Assembly (NCBI GenBank): GCA_030272585.1
Contig: BSYQ01000010.1
Coordinates: 744,001 to 808,000 of the forward strand
Direction of reading: 5' to 3'
From: Bryopsis sp. KO-2023
Lineage: Eukaryota > Chlorophyta > Ulvophyceae > Bryopsidales > Bryopsidaceae
Length of the DNA stretch: 64,000 nt
The notes beneath the pieces are model-generated. The model searched no databases and was not told the DNA's origin. It saw nothing but the letters and a program-made list of their open reading frames with translations. Positions 17,823 to 27,069 of this stretch are shown here, in pieces; position 1 is the first letter of the stretch; each line of letters begins with the position of its first letter. The translations under genes were made by a program, and so were the position numbers.

Positions 17823-19368
17823 TACGCCCCCCCCCGCAAAAAGTGGGCGCCCACGCACACCAAAACACAAAGAAAAACAAAAACACAAAAACACAAACAC
17901 AAAACTCACCCACTCCCATACCCACACCCAACTGTCTTGGACCTGTCTCGTGCTCTGACGTCTCTGACAGCTGCTGCACGCACACACTTGGTCGACGATA
18001 ACTCCCGCACCAAATGCACATGGGCAACTCGTGAAAGTGCCGGTTGCCGCGGTAATTTTGCAAGGCTCGGTCCCTGGGGTTAGTATATTGGACCTTCGGC
18101 CATTTCTCTGACGCAGTGATGGGGTTGCAAGCCTCCTCGATATCCTCCCGTGACAGGTTCACTTCGCTAGGTGCAGCATCCACTTTGTCCTGAGCAGCCG
18201 CCCTTAATCTCCTGAGCTTAACCTTTTCTCGGAAAGCCCGAAGTGCTGCTTCTGTTGGAGCTAACTCCAACGGTGGATGGACCGCACGCTGAACCTCTGT
18301 CACCTGGCTTGGCCCTTCATCATTCCTGATTTCCCCGTCCTCCAGTTCAGAACTAGGACCTTCGAGCCTAGGAGGTGGACTGCCGAAGTCAATTTCTTCG
18401 TTAAAATCCAAGTCCAAAAGCTCCTCCTCTCTCATGTCGAATAAGTCCTCCCCCGGTGCTATTGCGGTAGCCTCATCTCCGGGAGTCTGAACTGTTGGTG
18501 CTGGTTGTGAGGGTGCTGGAGTCTTTAATGCGGCAGCCTTTAACTTGAGTAACAAGTTGGCTCTTGCTGCATCTCCAGGCATACGATCCCTCGGTGGCTC
18601 ACCACCTTCATCGTCACCGTCCTCTCGCCTTCTCTTTCCGTGTGGATCTTCATCCCTACACGGCGAGCTTGGGCGTTTGTTTTTCCCTTTCCCCTTGCCC
18701 TTGCTTGAGCCTCCCGCATCATCGTCCTTGGACGGTTCCAGATCAAGTGTTGCGTTTGACAACAGAACTTGGACTTGGCGATCCAGTTCTTCGCGTACCC
18801 GTGGTGCTGGTACCGGCGGGTTCAAACGCAGCATCTTGTCCGTTGTTTCGCTCTGCACTTGAAGTTTTTCAGAGCCGTCTCTGAGGGACTCTCCCAGCAA
18901 ATCGATCTGCAGCTCTTGTTCTGCCAATTCCTTCTTAAGGTTGTTGGCTGCTGCACTCCACGCGGTTGCTACAGCTCGCTGCAGCGTTTCCTCTACCGCG
19001 GTAAATCGATCCACCATTCCCCCGAGAGCTTGTTTACGGAGGTCATTCTCACGATGGTTAGCCATCATGTGAGATTGGAACCTTTGCTTTTTCAGCTTCA
19101 TGGCTTCCAATTTTTCTTCCAAGACCTTGGTCTTGTCCTCCGCTTCTTTCTTTTCCGCCTCCGCCTTTTCCTTGGCTTTCTCCGCTGCCTCCTTCGCAGC
19201 CTCAGCTGCTTTCGTCCGGTCACTCAACTCTGAGAGCTGCCGGGTTAAGGCCTCATTGTTCTGCAGCACCTCCTCTGCGGTCGACGTAAAGTGCTGCAGC
19301 TCCTCTTCTTTTTTAGCTACCTCCGCTTCCAACCTCGCAATAATTGCGGCGGGTGTATTGGCAGCCAT
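17809..19368 (-). pseudogene. TE1 copy 2 ORF3, RING-like domain deleted
   Basis: It starts at the ATG at 19368 (MAANTPAAIIARLE) and follows copy 1 ORF3 closely through the coiled coil, basic patch and acidic segment up to CIWCG. There, 465 bases present in copy 1 (9739-10203) are missing. The reading frame then runs into the 3' untranslated region and LTR, giving an unrelated hydrophobic, Phe-rich tail (VFLFFFVF). The deletion ends share GGAG, pointing to microhomology repair or template switching. All Cys/His ligands except the first pair are lost. Confidence 0.85.
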
Positions 19369-19483
19369 TATGTTTGTCGGAAAGAAAGATATAAACAACG
19401 GTTTGTGCGTCTTTAGACTCTTTTTCACTCAGGAGCTCGCTCCGTTCACACAAACACTAGGGCAAAATGGTTCGAGGGCTGCG

Positions 19484-19490
19484 CTTATAA
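19484..19490 (-). promoter_or_regulatory. Possible TATA box for ORF3, copy 2
   Basis: It is the same TTATAAG as in copy 1, 116-120 bases before the ORF3 ATG. Confidence 0.3.
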
Positions 19491-19819
19491 GGCTGGGTGA
19501 CTCGTACACTTTCCTCGTTGGGTTATTGGGGTGAGACACCAACGTTTTTGCTCGGTTGGAGTCTCGTCAAGACCACCTCAACACGTCACTTGATAGGGGT
19601 TTTCTCGGAACAACCACACTATCTCGAATGTGACATCGTTTGCCCGGTTTCTAAAGTACTACTGAAGCTACACTTACTGCGCCAGCCAAATAACTTAGGC
19701 ACCTAACGCATTAAAGATAAAGAGTTGGTTTGGAAGTCGACAGAGTTTTTCTAAGGTATCCTTTTTCGCGCCCCCTTGCAATAAGGAGTTCCACCTTAGC
19801 CATCAAACACTCTGTTTCC

Positions 19820-22800
19820 CTATTCTCTTCCTTTCTGCAACTCTTTTCTTTCTTTCTCTTTAAATGCGCGAAGTATATCTGGTGCGTTAACCAGATTAGC
19901 TTCAGGTTCCCAAGTAGCGTCAAGTAGATCGTATCCTTTCCACAGCACTAGGTATTCACGATTGCGTTTACCTCTAGCCCTTAGGATATTTTCGACCTCA
20001 TACTCTACTTCGCTACCAATCAACTCTCCTTCTGGAGGTTGTATTTGCCTGCTGTTATCACTCGAGGCGTGATAACGCTTGAACTTAGAAACATGAAACA
20101 CTGGGTGTATGAGCCATGTTTCCGGAAGTTGAACTCTGTAAGCCACCTTTGATATTTTCTCCACAATTTCAAAGGGACCCACAAATCGACGGCGCAGTTT
20201 GGGACTCACTTTGTTCAAAGCAGCCAACGGAATAAAACGGCTTTTTATCAGGACTTTATCCCCTTTCTCAAAAGCAATATCTTTCCTCTTCTTGTTTGCA
20301 CTCATACACATTCTGTGCTGTGCCCTAGAGTAATATGCTTTTGCGGTATCTAAGTCCTGTGCCATCCGTGCTACCATAGTCTTAACTGCTTCCACTTGAA
20401 ATTGCGTTGCCGTCCCACCAATGTTTGGTGTTTCTGGATGGTACCCATACATCAAGTATGCAGGTGCGAACCCTGTACTCGCATTCACTGCATTGTTTGC
20501 TGCAAACTCTGCTGTAGGTAAATACTCAACCCACTTATGGGGATACCTCTCAGCATATGGCCTCAGGAAATTTTCCAGAGTACGTATGGTAACCTCACTC
20601 TGCCCATCCGTTTGAGGGTGGTAAGCTGTACTCATACGAATCTCTGTACCCAGAGCTTTAAAAAGCGTCTGCCAGAACTTGCTGGTAAAGCGAGGGTCTC
20701 TATCAGACACAATCACTTTAGGTAGGCCATGGTTGCGGTAAACATGTTCGATAAAAAGTTGGGCGTATCCTGCAGCGGTAAGCTCTTTAGTACATGGGGC
20801 GAAATGCACAAACTTGGTAAGTCTATCGACAAAGACAGCTACAGCAGTAAACCCATTGGATGCTGGTAGATCTGTCACCAAGTCAGTGGTAATTTGCTCC
20901 CACTTCCGCTCAGGTATTGGCAGGGGTTGAAGTAAGCCCATAGGCTTCTGTGTGTCAGCCTTTATTTGTTGGCACACAGGGCATTCGCGCACAAATGCCT
21001 TCAACTCATTCATCCACCCCTTCCACCAATATCGCCGCGCTAGGATTTCTCCTGTTCGCGCTGGTCCTGTATGGCCTGCTGAAGGTGTCTCATGGCACTC
21101 CTTCATAATCTTATTGCGCTGGCCTTTAGGAACCACCACTTTCTCGACTAATCCTCTCTTTGGGACCGTCCAGAGTATTCCCTCTCTGAGGAAATATCCC
21201 TCAACTTCCTCGCCACTCTCAAGCTTCCGCAATATCTTCACCAAGGAGTTATCAGCTTGGAGGGCTTGTTTCCACTCGTCTTGGCTTGCTTGATGCACTT
21301 GCCAAGTGGAAATGTTCATCGCAGTTTCCACGGGCTTAGGAACACTGCGGGAGAGAGCATCTGCTAACACATTAGCCTTGCCTTTGATATAGGAGATCTT
21401 GGGGTTGATCGAAGTCAGGTACCCCGCCTCAAGCCATCTTGCTTGGGTTCTAGAAAGGTTCCTCTGCGACAGAATATGCGTCAGAGGTTGGTGGTCAGTG
21501 AACACTGTTACTCCACCCGCACAACCTTCTAGATAATGTCTCCACTGCACCATCGCATAACATATTGCACACAACTCTTTGTCGTATGGTGCATAGTTAA
21601 GCTCGGCAGGCTTGAATCTACGTGAGAGGTAAGCTATTGGCTGTAGCCCCTCTCCGTGATCCTGTGTTAACACGGCACCGATGGCCTCATTCGACGCATC
21701 AGTGATCACAGTGTAAGGCAGTGACGCATCTGGAAAAATAAGGACGGGAGCTTGACTTAGACGCTTTTTCAGTTCATTGAATGCGCCACGCTCAACCTGT
21801 CCCCATCTCCAGGGATGGTCTTTTTTCACTAAGTCATGGAGTGGACCAGCAACATGTGCAAACTGGGGAATGAATTTCCTGTAGTATGAAACCATTCCAA
21901 GGAAACTACGTACATCACTAACATTCTGTAGTTCCTTCCACTCCTTCACTGCCTTCACTTTTTGTTCCTGTGGTTCTAACCCACTTCCGCTAATGCGGTA
22001 GCCAAGATAGTCTACTGTTGCGACAGCCAGCTCACTTTTACTTGCCTTAGCAAAAAGCTGATATTCTGCTAGTCGCGACAGGACTTTCTTTAAGTGTTCG
22101 GCATGCTGTTCCATGTTTTCAGAGAAGATGAGTATGTCATCAATAAAGACAACAACAAAATCATCTAAAAACTCTGTGAGTAGGTCTTGCACTAGAGTTT
22201 GGAATTGCGCTGGGCAATTGGTTAGCCCAAAAGGCGCTACCAAAAACTCAAAGTGACCGTATCTCGTGCGGAACGCTGTTTTATCTGTATCAGATGGCCT
22301 TACTGGAAATTGCCAATAGCCTGATCGCAGATCTAACTTTGAGAACACTTTGGCTTTGAACACTCTATCCATCAATTCTTCTGGCAGGGGTAAAGGATAT
22401 CGGTTTTTCACCGTCACCTTATTGATCCACCTGTAATCCACACACATCCTTAAGCCTCCATCCTTTTTCGGTACAAACAGGATTGGCGCGCCCCAAGGGG
22501 ACTCGGATGGTTTGATTTTCTTCTGTTCCAGAAGGTAGTCCACTTGTGCTTTCACTTCATCCAGCTCTGCTGGTGAAAGCTTGTATATTGGACGATGGAT
22601 AGGTGTTGGATCCTCCAGGTCTATCTTAAACTCATGACCTTTTCTCTTCGGAGGGATCCCTGGGGGTAAATCACGAGGGAACACACCACGGTGTGTTTCT
22701 ACCACCTTTTTAATTTCGGCAGGGGTGTCTGAACGAATAAGTTTGCCAATCTCATCCTCAGTGTTGAATGGCTGTGTTCGCTCTATTGCGTCAGGCAATT

Positions 22801-23560
22801 CATGTTGGCCTAAAGCTTTCTCTTCAGACTCTTGCACTACAACCATGAATGCTGTCTCTGTTTTGAGATGACGCATCATTCTCTTAGCTGAACACTCAGT
22901 CACTGGCACTTCTTGCAGTATCGACTGTACTTTTCGTTCAGGTTCAATACTCTCTTGGGTTGGATGACGCAACGGGAGATGAAACACTTGGCTGTTTTTG
23001 CAAACTGAAATCTCATTTTGCTGAAAGTCTATGCGGGGGTTTTCTTTCTGCAACCAAGGCATACCCAATATTAGGTCATAACCAAGGTCTGGGAACAGAT
23101 CCGCTTTCATTTTGCACTTCAGCCCTCCTATCTTTACTCGGAGGTTGTTACAGCTGCCAGCCAGTTCTTTAATATCTCCGTTTGCCAACATTGCTCTCTT
23201 TGAGCTTGGTGTAATCGACAACCCGAGATCACGCGCTACCTTATCATTGATATAGTTTGCGGTACTTCCACAATCAATGAATGCATAAAGGTCCGTGGTC
23301 TTGATCCGTGCTTTTACTTCGTACCCTCTCACAGGCACTTCTTGAATTTTTAACAGAGGGCATGTGTCACCCTTGGTTGACGAAGTTGATCGAACTTCTG
23401 ACACATTAACTCGCTCTGTGGTAGACCGCTGGGTTGTTTCTGACCCACTATCGTCTACGTCTGCAGGCAGGGACTCCTGTAGACTACTCTGCGACTCCAA
23501 TGAGCCCACAGATTCACTAACAGAGGGAAGAGATGTAGATGACGCATGAGGCACGTCCAT
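19820..23560 (-). CDS. pol: TE1 copy 2 pol (1246 aa)
   Basis: It has the same length and domain order as copy 1 pol: protease DCGST, reverse transcriptase FIDDIL, RNase H TDASNEAIGAVL, HHCC integrase with DDE residues, chromodomain YLVLWKGY. I see only scattered substitutions (for example E to D in PSDTDKT, A to T before EFLDD) and no stops. Translation is expected by -1 frameshifting from gag. The gene looks competent, so this copy may still mobilise itself despite its damaged ORF3. Confidence 0.95.
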   Translation of the reverse strand: MDVPHASSTSLPSVSESVGSLESQSSLQESLPADVDDSGSETTQRSTTERVNVSEVRSTSSTKGDTCPLLKIQEVPVRGYEVKARIKTTDLYAFIDCGSTANYINDKVARDLGLSITPSSKRAMLANGDIKELAGSCNNLRVKIGGLKCKMKADLFPDLGYDLILGMPWLQKENPRIDFQQNEISVCKNSQVFHLPLRHPTQESIEPERKVQSILQEVPVTECSAKRMMRHLKTETAFMVVVQESEEKALGQHELPDAIERTQPFNTEDEIGKLIRSDTPAEIKKVVETHRGVFPRDLPPGIPPKRKGHEFKIDLEDPTPIHRPIYKLSPAELDEVKAQVDYLLEQKKIKPSESPWGAPILFVPKKDGGLRMCVDYRWINKVTVKNRYPLPLPEELMDRVFKAKVFSKLDLRSGYWQFPVRPSDTDKTAFRTRYGHFEFLVAPFGLTNCPAQFQTLVQDLLTEFLDDFVVVFIDDILIFSENMEQHAEHLKKVLSRLAEYQLFAKASKSELAVATVDYLGYRISGSGLEPQEQKVKAVKEWKELQNVSDVRSFLGMVSYYRKFIPQFAHVAGPLHDLVKKDHPWRWGQVERGAFNELKKRLSQAPVLIFPDASLPYTVITDASNEAIGAVLTQDHGEGLQPIAYLSRRFKPAELNYAPYDKELCAICYAMVQWRHYLEGCAGGVTVFTDHQPLTHILSQRNLSRTQARWLEAGYLTSINPKISYIKGKANVLADALSRSVPKPVETAMNISTWQVHQASQDEWKQALQADNSLVKILRKLESGEEVEGYFLREGILWTVPKRGLVEKVVVPKGQRNKIMKECHETPSAGHTGPARTGEILARRYWWKGWMNELKAFVRECPVCQQIKADTQKPMGLLQPLPIPERKWEQITTDLVTDLPASNGFTAVAVFVDRLTKFVHFAPCTKELTAAGYAQLFIEHVYRNHGLPKVIVSDRDPRFTSKFWQTLFKALGTEIRMSTAYHPQTDGQSEVTIRTLENFLRPYAERYPHKWVEYLPTAEFAANNAVNASTGFAPAYLMYGYHPETPNIGGTATQFQVEAVKTMVARMAQDLDTAKAYYSRAQHRMCMSANKKRKDIAFEKGDKVLIKSRFIPLAALNKVSPKLRRRFVGPFEIVEKISKVAYRVQLPETWLIHPVFHVSKFKRYHASSDNSRQIQPPEGELIGSEVEYEVENILRARGKRNREYLVLWKGYDLLDATWEPEANLVNAPDILRAFKEKERKELQKGRE

Positions 23561-23817
23561 CTCATCCGGTGTGCTTTCCTTCTGTTCATTTTTCCAATCG
23601 CAGTTGTCATGTGCCGATTGGGTAGATGTGGAGAGTGTCTCTGTTCTCTCTTCACGCGGTGTACTAGTCCGCTCCTCAGGTTTTCCGCTGTGAGTACTTT
23701 TAACCTTTTTCGAGGCACCTACTTTTGATCTATGCTTCCTACGCCGCCTACGAACTCTGTTTCGCTTACGACGTTTGCGTCGGCCAGGCTCAGACGAAGC
23801 AGTTTCCTGCCTGGCGG

Positions 23818-26469
23818 TCAGTTTAACATTTTTTTTACATCGGGGAGGTTTTTCACCTCCTCCAATCTAGGACATTGCCTCACAGGGTGACCCTTCTTTC
23901 CACAAAGATAACAATTATATCCCCCTCCCCCCTGGGGGTTCTGTCTTCCCTGATTGGCTTGTCCTCTTCCACGGTTACCACCACCGCGTCCATGTCCACC
24001 ACCACCACGTCCTCCTCCTCGTCCTTGTTGCTGTTGCTGCTGCTGTTGCACTCCTGCGGCAGCTTGTGGTGGTGCTTGGGCTGGTGGTGTAGGGTTCTGC
24101 TGCTGCTGACCCTGATTCTGGCCTTTCTTCTTTCTTCCACCACGCCAGACTCCTTTCTTTTTCTGATTGGTCTGCCCTCCTTGGCCTTGTGTTCCAACTC
24201 CAAGGGCTTCCAATCGTTCGGCGGATATGATGGCAGCCTCGACATCTCGAGGTACCGTTGCAGCGACTAACTTCTGAACGTCACTCTTAAGTCCATCCAC
24301 GAAGAGCAAATACTGGTGATCCTCTTCGAGGTCTGGAATCCTCAAGACTAACCGCTGAAACTCTTTTACAAACTGTTTCACTGTTCCAGTCTGCTTGAGT
24401 TTGTGGAGGTCACGCCACGCTTCATCTCGATCACTAGAGAATTCGAAAGCTGTAGCTAAGCCATCCATGAAGTCCATCCAGTCATGGAAGGGTGGTCTTT
24501 CACCTCGGTGAATTTTCAACTCTTGCATCGTTAACCAATCCGAGGCAGCCCCATAAAGGTTAGTGGCCATAATCGATTGCCACTGTGCTTCATGCACTCC
24601 GCAGGTCCTCAAGTACCGCGTCATGAGCACTTGCCATTTACGGGCTTTTGGTTCGCCACTTCCGTTAAATGCGCGAGGCATTTGCAACTTGACGGTGCTA
24701 GGCAACCACTGTCCTTGCCTAGGAGGTCCTGGGCCTGCTGGTCCAGCGCCACCTCCACCTCCACCTCCACCAGGAGGTCCACCGGGAGGTCCACCGCCTC
24801 CACCATCTCCACCGCCGCCACCACCTCCTCCGCCATCAGGCGCACCTGGAATACGGGAAGGTGGGCGGTTTCGTCTGTCGCGGTAATCATCACCGCCATC
24901 ATCATCTGGGTCGTCATCACCAGGGTCTCCAAAGTTTCCACGCATACGCGGAACTCGACTGGGTCCACCAGTAGACTCATATGAACCAAGTGCAGCAAAG
25001 GGATTATTTTCTACCCTTGCTCCCAATGCACTTAACCCAAGTCCCAATCTTCCAGTACGTGTGGGGATCTGCATGGGTTCTTTTCCTTTCTCTTCTCTGA
25101 CCTGTGCCTTAGCACGCTCAAGGTCAATTTGATATAACACTTCTGCTGAGGAGAGAACTCTTGGGTTAGTTCGTGTGGGTCTACGTGATCCATCGGCAGA
25201 GTCGGGTTCTGAGATGCGTACTCCAGGCTGAGCTCTTGTACTTGGAGGTATCAACTGAGGGAATGTGAAATCAGCGTCTGGTGCGCTGTCCACTGCAGTG
25301 CATGGTGGTGCTTCTGCAGCAACAATTTCACCCTCCTCGACCTGTACTGCTGGAGGAGCCGGTATTGTTGAGGTTCCTGCCCCAACCATTCCTACCGCGA
25401 AGCTCTGGTCTAGTGGCGGCCATGATGCAGCCAACTGCTTTACTGATTTCTTCGGCAGTGGCATCCCAAAGGCTGAGTCCTCAGGCTCAGGGGAAGTTGA
25501 TTCTTCACGCTCTGGTGATACTGCACGAGCATCACTTCCACTTTGGGCACTCTGACTTCCGCCACTCACATCCTCCATGCTTCGTTCCAGGCCAGATAAT
25601 CTTAAGGCAACCACATCAGCTGCATCTTGCTGCTGATCCCAGGTCTTGGATGCCTTTTTCTCCAAGGCAATCAAATCTTTTTGAATTGCTACTCTTGAGC
25701 TCTGCAAACGCTTCACCTCAGCACCTTGTTTGTGCAAGGACTCCCGAAACAATTCTAGAGTCCGTTCGACTTTTTCGTTGGAATCCGCAACAGTTCCTAA
25801 TAAGCCTTCAATTCTCCGCCCTTGAACAAGGGATAACTCGGAGAGTTGTTTTAACTGAAGTGCTGATGCTTCAGTTGCTTCTTTTAGGTCAGCAAAACGA
25901 GAGTCCGCTAGAATGTCTGCGGCATCCATTCTCCTCGTTATTGCGTCCACAGAAGCTTTGATCTCGGCTCTTTCTTTTCTATGGTCGATATCTTGGCGTA
26001 GTAGCCTCTGCTCGTATCGACTATGTTGAGCCGCTACTGACTCCAGCTTCTCCTGTTGCGACACCACCGCATGCTGTGTGGCCTCAACCTGTTGCGCATG
26101 CTGGTGCTGTGTTTCCAGCGCCTGCCCGATCACCTCTGATGCGCCAGCCAGTTGGTTCGACACAGAGGCCTCAGTATGGGCTAGCCTCTGCCCCAGTGTC
26201 TGGTCAACTTGCTGCAGGTGACCCCTTAGCCCGTGGGCTAAATCGTCCACACGGTCATGGACCGCATCCACATCCTCTCTTAAGGCTTCCGCATCAGCTC
26301 CCATGTCTATGTCGACAGCTGCTTGCTGGACATTGTGGATGTTCTGGACGTTTATTTGTTGATACACAACATTGGGTGCGTCAGGCAATTCCTCATCGAA
26401 CTCAGGTTCAATCCCTGGCTCTTCAACTTGAGGCTCGCGCACTGCCAATGCGTGCTCACGGTCAGCCAT
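23818..26469 (-). CDS. gag: TE1 copy 2 gag (883 aa)
   Basis: Same length as copy 1 gag, with coiled-coil amino region, Gly/Pro-rich middle, capsid-like core and terminal CCHC knuckle (CYLCGKKGHPVRQC). Differences from copy 1 are a handful of substitutions. The slippery run lies at 23830-23836 before the stop. Confidence 0.9.
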   Translation of the reverse strand: MADREHALAVREPQVEEPGIEPEFDEELPDAPNVVYQQINVQNIHNVQQAAVDIDMGADAEALREDVDAVHDRVDDLAHGLRGHLQQVDQTLGQRLAHTEASVSNQLAGASEVIGQALETQHQHAQQVEATQHAVVSQQEKLESVAAQHSRYEQRLLRQDIDHRKERAEIKASVDAITRRMDAADILADSRFADLKEATEASALQLKQLSELSLVQGRRIEGLLGTVADSNEKVERTLELFRESLHKQGAEVKRLQSSRVAIQKDLIALEKKASKTWDQQQDAADVVALRLSGLERSMEDVSGGSQSAQSGSDARAVSPEREESTSPEPEDSAFGMPLPKKSVKQLAASWPPLDQSFAVGMVGAGTSTIPAPPAVQVEEGEIVAAEAPPCTAVDSAPDADFTFPQLIPPSTRAQPGVRISEPDSADGSRRPTRTNPRVLSSAEVLYQIDLERAKAQVREEKGKEPMQIPTRTGRLGLGLSALGARVENNPFAALGSYESTGGPSRVPRMRGNFGDPGDDDPDDDGGDDYRDRRNRPPSRIPGAPDGGGGGGGGGDGGGGGPPGGPPGGGGGGGGAGPAGPGPPRQGQWLPSTVKLQMPRAFNGSGEPKARKWQVLMTRYLRTCGVHEAQWQSIMATNLYGAASDWLTMQELKIHRGERPPFHDWMDFMDGLATAFEFSSDRDEAWRDLHKLKQTGTVKQFVKEFQRLVLRIPDLEEDHQYLLFVDGLKSDVQKLVAATVPRDVEAAIISAERLEALGVGTQGQGGQTNQKKKGVWRGGRKKKGQNQGQQQQNPTPPAQAPPQAAAGVQQQQQQQQGRGGGRGGGGHGRGGGNRGRGQANQGRQNPQGGGGYNCYLCGKKGHPVRQCPRLEEVKNLPDVKKMLN
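23830..23836 (-). promoter_or_regulatory. Candidate -1 frameshift site, copy 2
   Basis: A AAA AAA on the minus strand, in the gag frame and at the same place as in copy 1. Confidence 0.6.
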
Positions 26470-26600
26470 GGTCTCTCAGCCACTATTTGGGAGTACTCAA
26501 CAACCACGGTTGGAGTTTCTCTCTACCAAACAAACAAACAAAAACGTTTGTTGCGCCACGTTCACAAGTTTCGATCTCAAGAACTTAAAGTTCTTGCCTC

Positions 26601-26612
26601 GCTCCGAAACCA
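26601..26612 (-). other. TE1 copy 2 primer binding site
   Basis: TGGTTTCGGAGC on the minus strand, two bases after the 5' LTR. Confidence 0.8.
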
Positions 26613-26614
26613 AT

Positions 26615-27036
26615 TGATAGTGAAGCTTGTGGGTGACGCAATAGTGGTCGGCTGTGTTGGTTGGATTCGTGATAACTTGCTGGCTAACGCAAGTATACTT
26701 GTGGGGTTTGTTGGTTTAGACAACTCTCTAGCTAGCGCGGTTGTGAACGCTACTAGAGCACTTAGGTTGGGAAGTGATTGCGTCAGGCAAACACTTAACA
26801 CACACACACACACAAACACACACACAAGCGGGAACACACCAATCCCACGAATCCCGAGTTCTTACAAAGTAAAGAAGATGTCAAAACAACGAGTGGGCCT
26901 CTTAAGTACCCCTAAGTGTAGTACGCTGACGCATGCCCCAAACTCTGGGTCTAATCTGTCTTACTCGTGAACCCACATGCGTCAGCCACCCTCGGCTCTA
27001 TCCCAAACTACCTCGTAGAGCGCTAAAAGACTAACA
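26615..27036 (-). repeat. TE1 copy 2 5' LTR
   Basis: A 422-base LTR identical by eye to 17401-17822. GATCG follows at 27037-27041. Confidence 0.95.
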
Positions 27037-27064
27037 GATCGTCCCATGGCTCGGTTTTTCGAGG

Positions 27065-27069
27065 CATTA
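27065..27069 (-). promoter_or_regulatory. TAATG stop/start overlap between TE3 RT and integrase ORFs
   Basis: The RT-RNase H frame ends TAA and the integrase frame opens with ATG using the last A, a layout typical of termination-reinitiation. The integrase frame is -1 relative to RT. Confidence 0.55.

Larger units (their letters stand above)
17401..27036 (-). mobile_element. TE1 copy 2: chromovirus inserted in TE3, ORF3 truncated
   Basis: An inverted second copy, 9.64 kb, has 422-base LTRs that look identical to each other and the target duplication GATCG (17396-17400, 27037-27041). Gag and pol are open and nearly identical to copy 1. The main difference is a 465-base deletion in ORF3 between two GGAG tetramers, removing the RING-like domain and the stop codon. 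The LTR sequences differ from copy 1 (for example around TCCAACCAAG), so the two are separate insertions of diverged lineages and not a local duplication. Confidence 0.95.

Noticed and set aside
17823-18010. Phe-rich tail of TE1 copy 2 ORF3 as a gained transmembrane domain
   Set aside because: It is out-of-context translation of the 3' untranslated GT/T-rich region after the deletion removed the stop.
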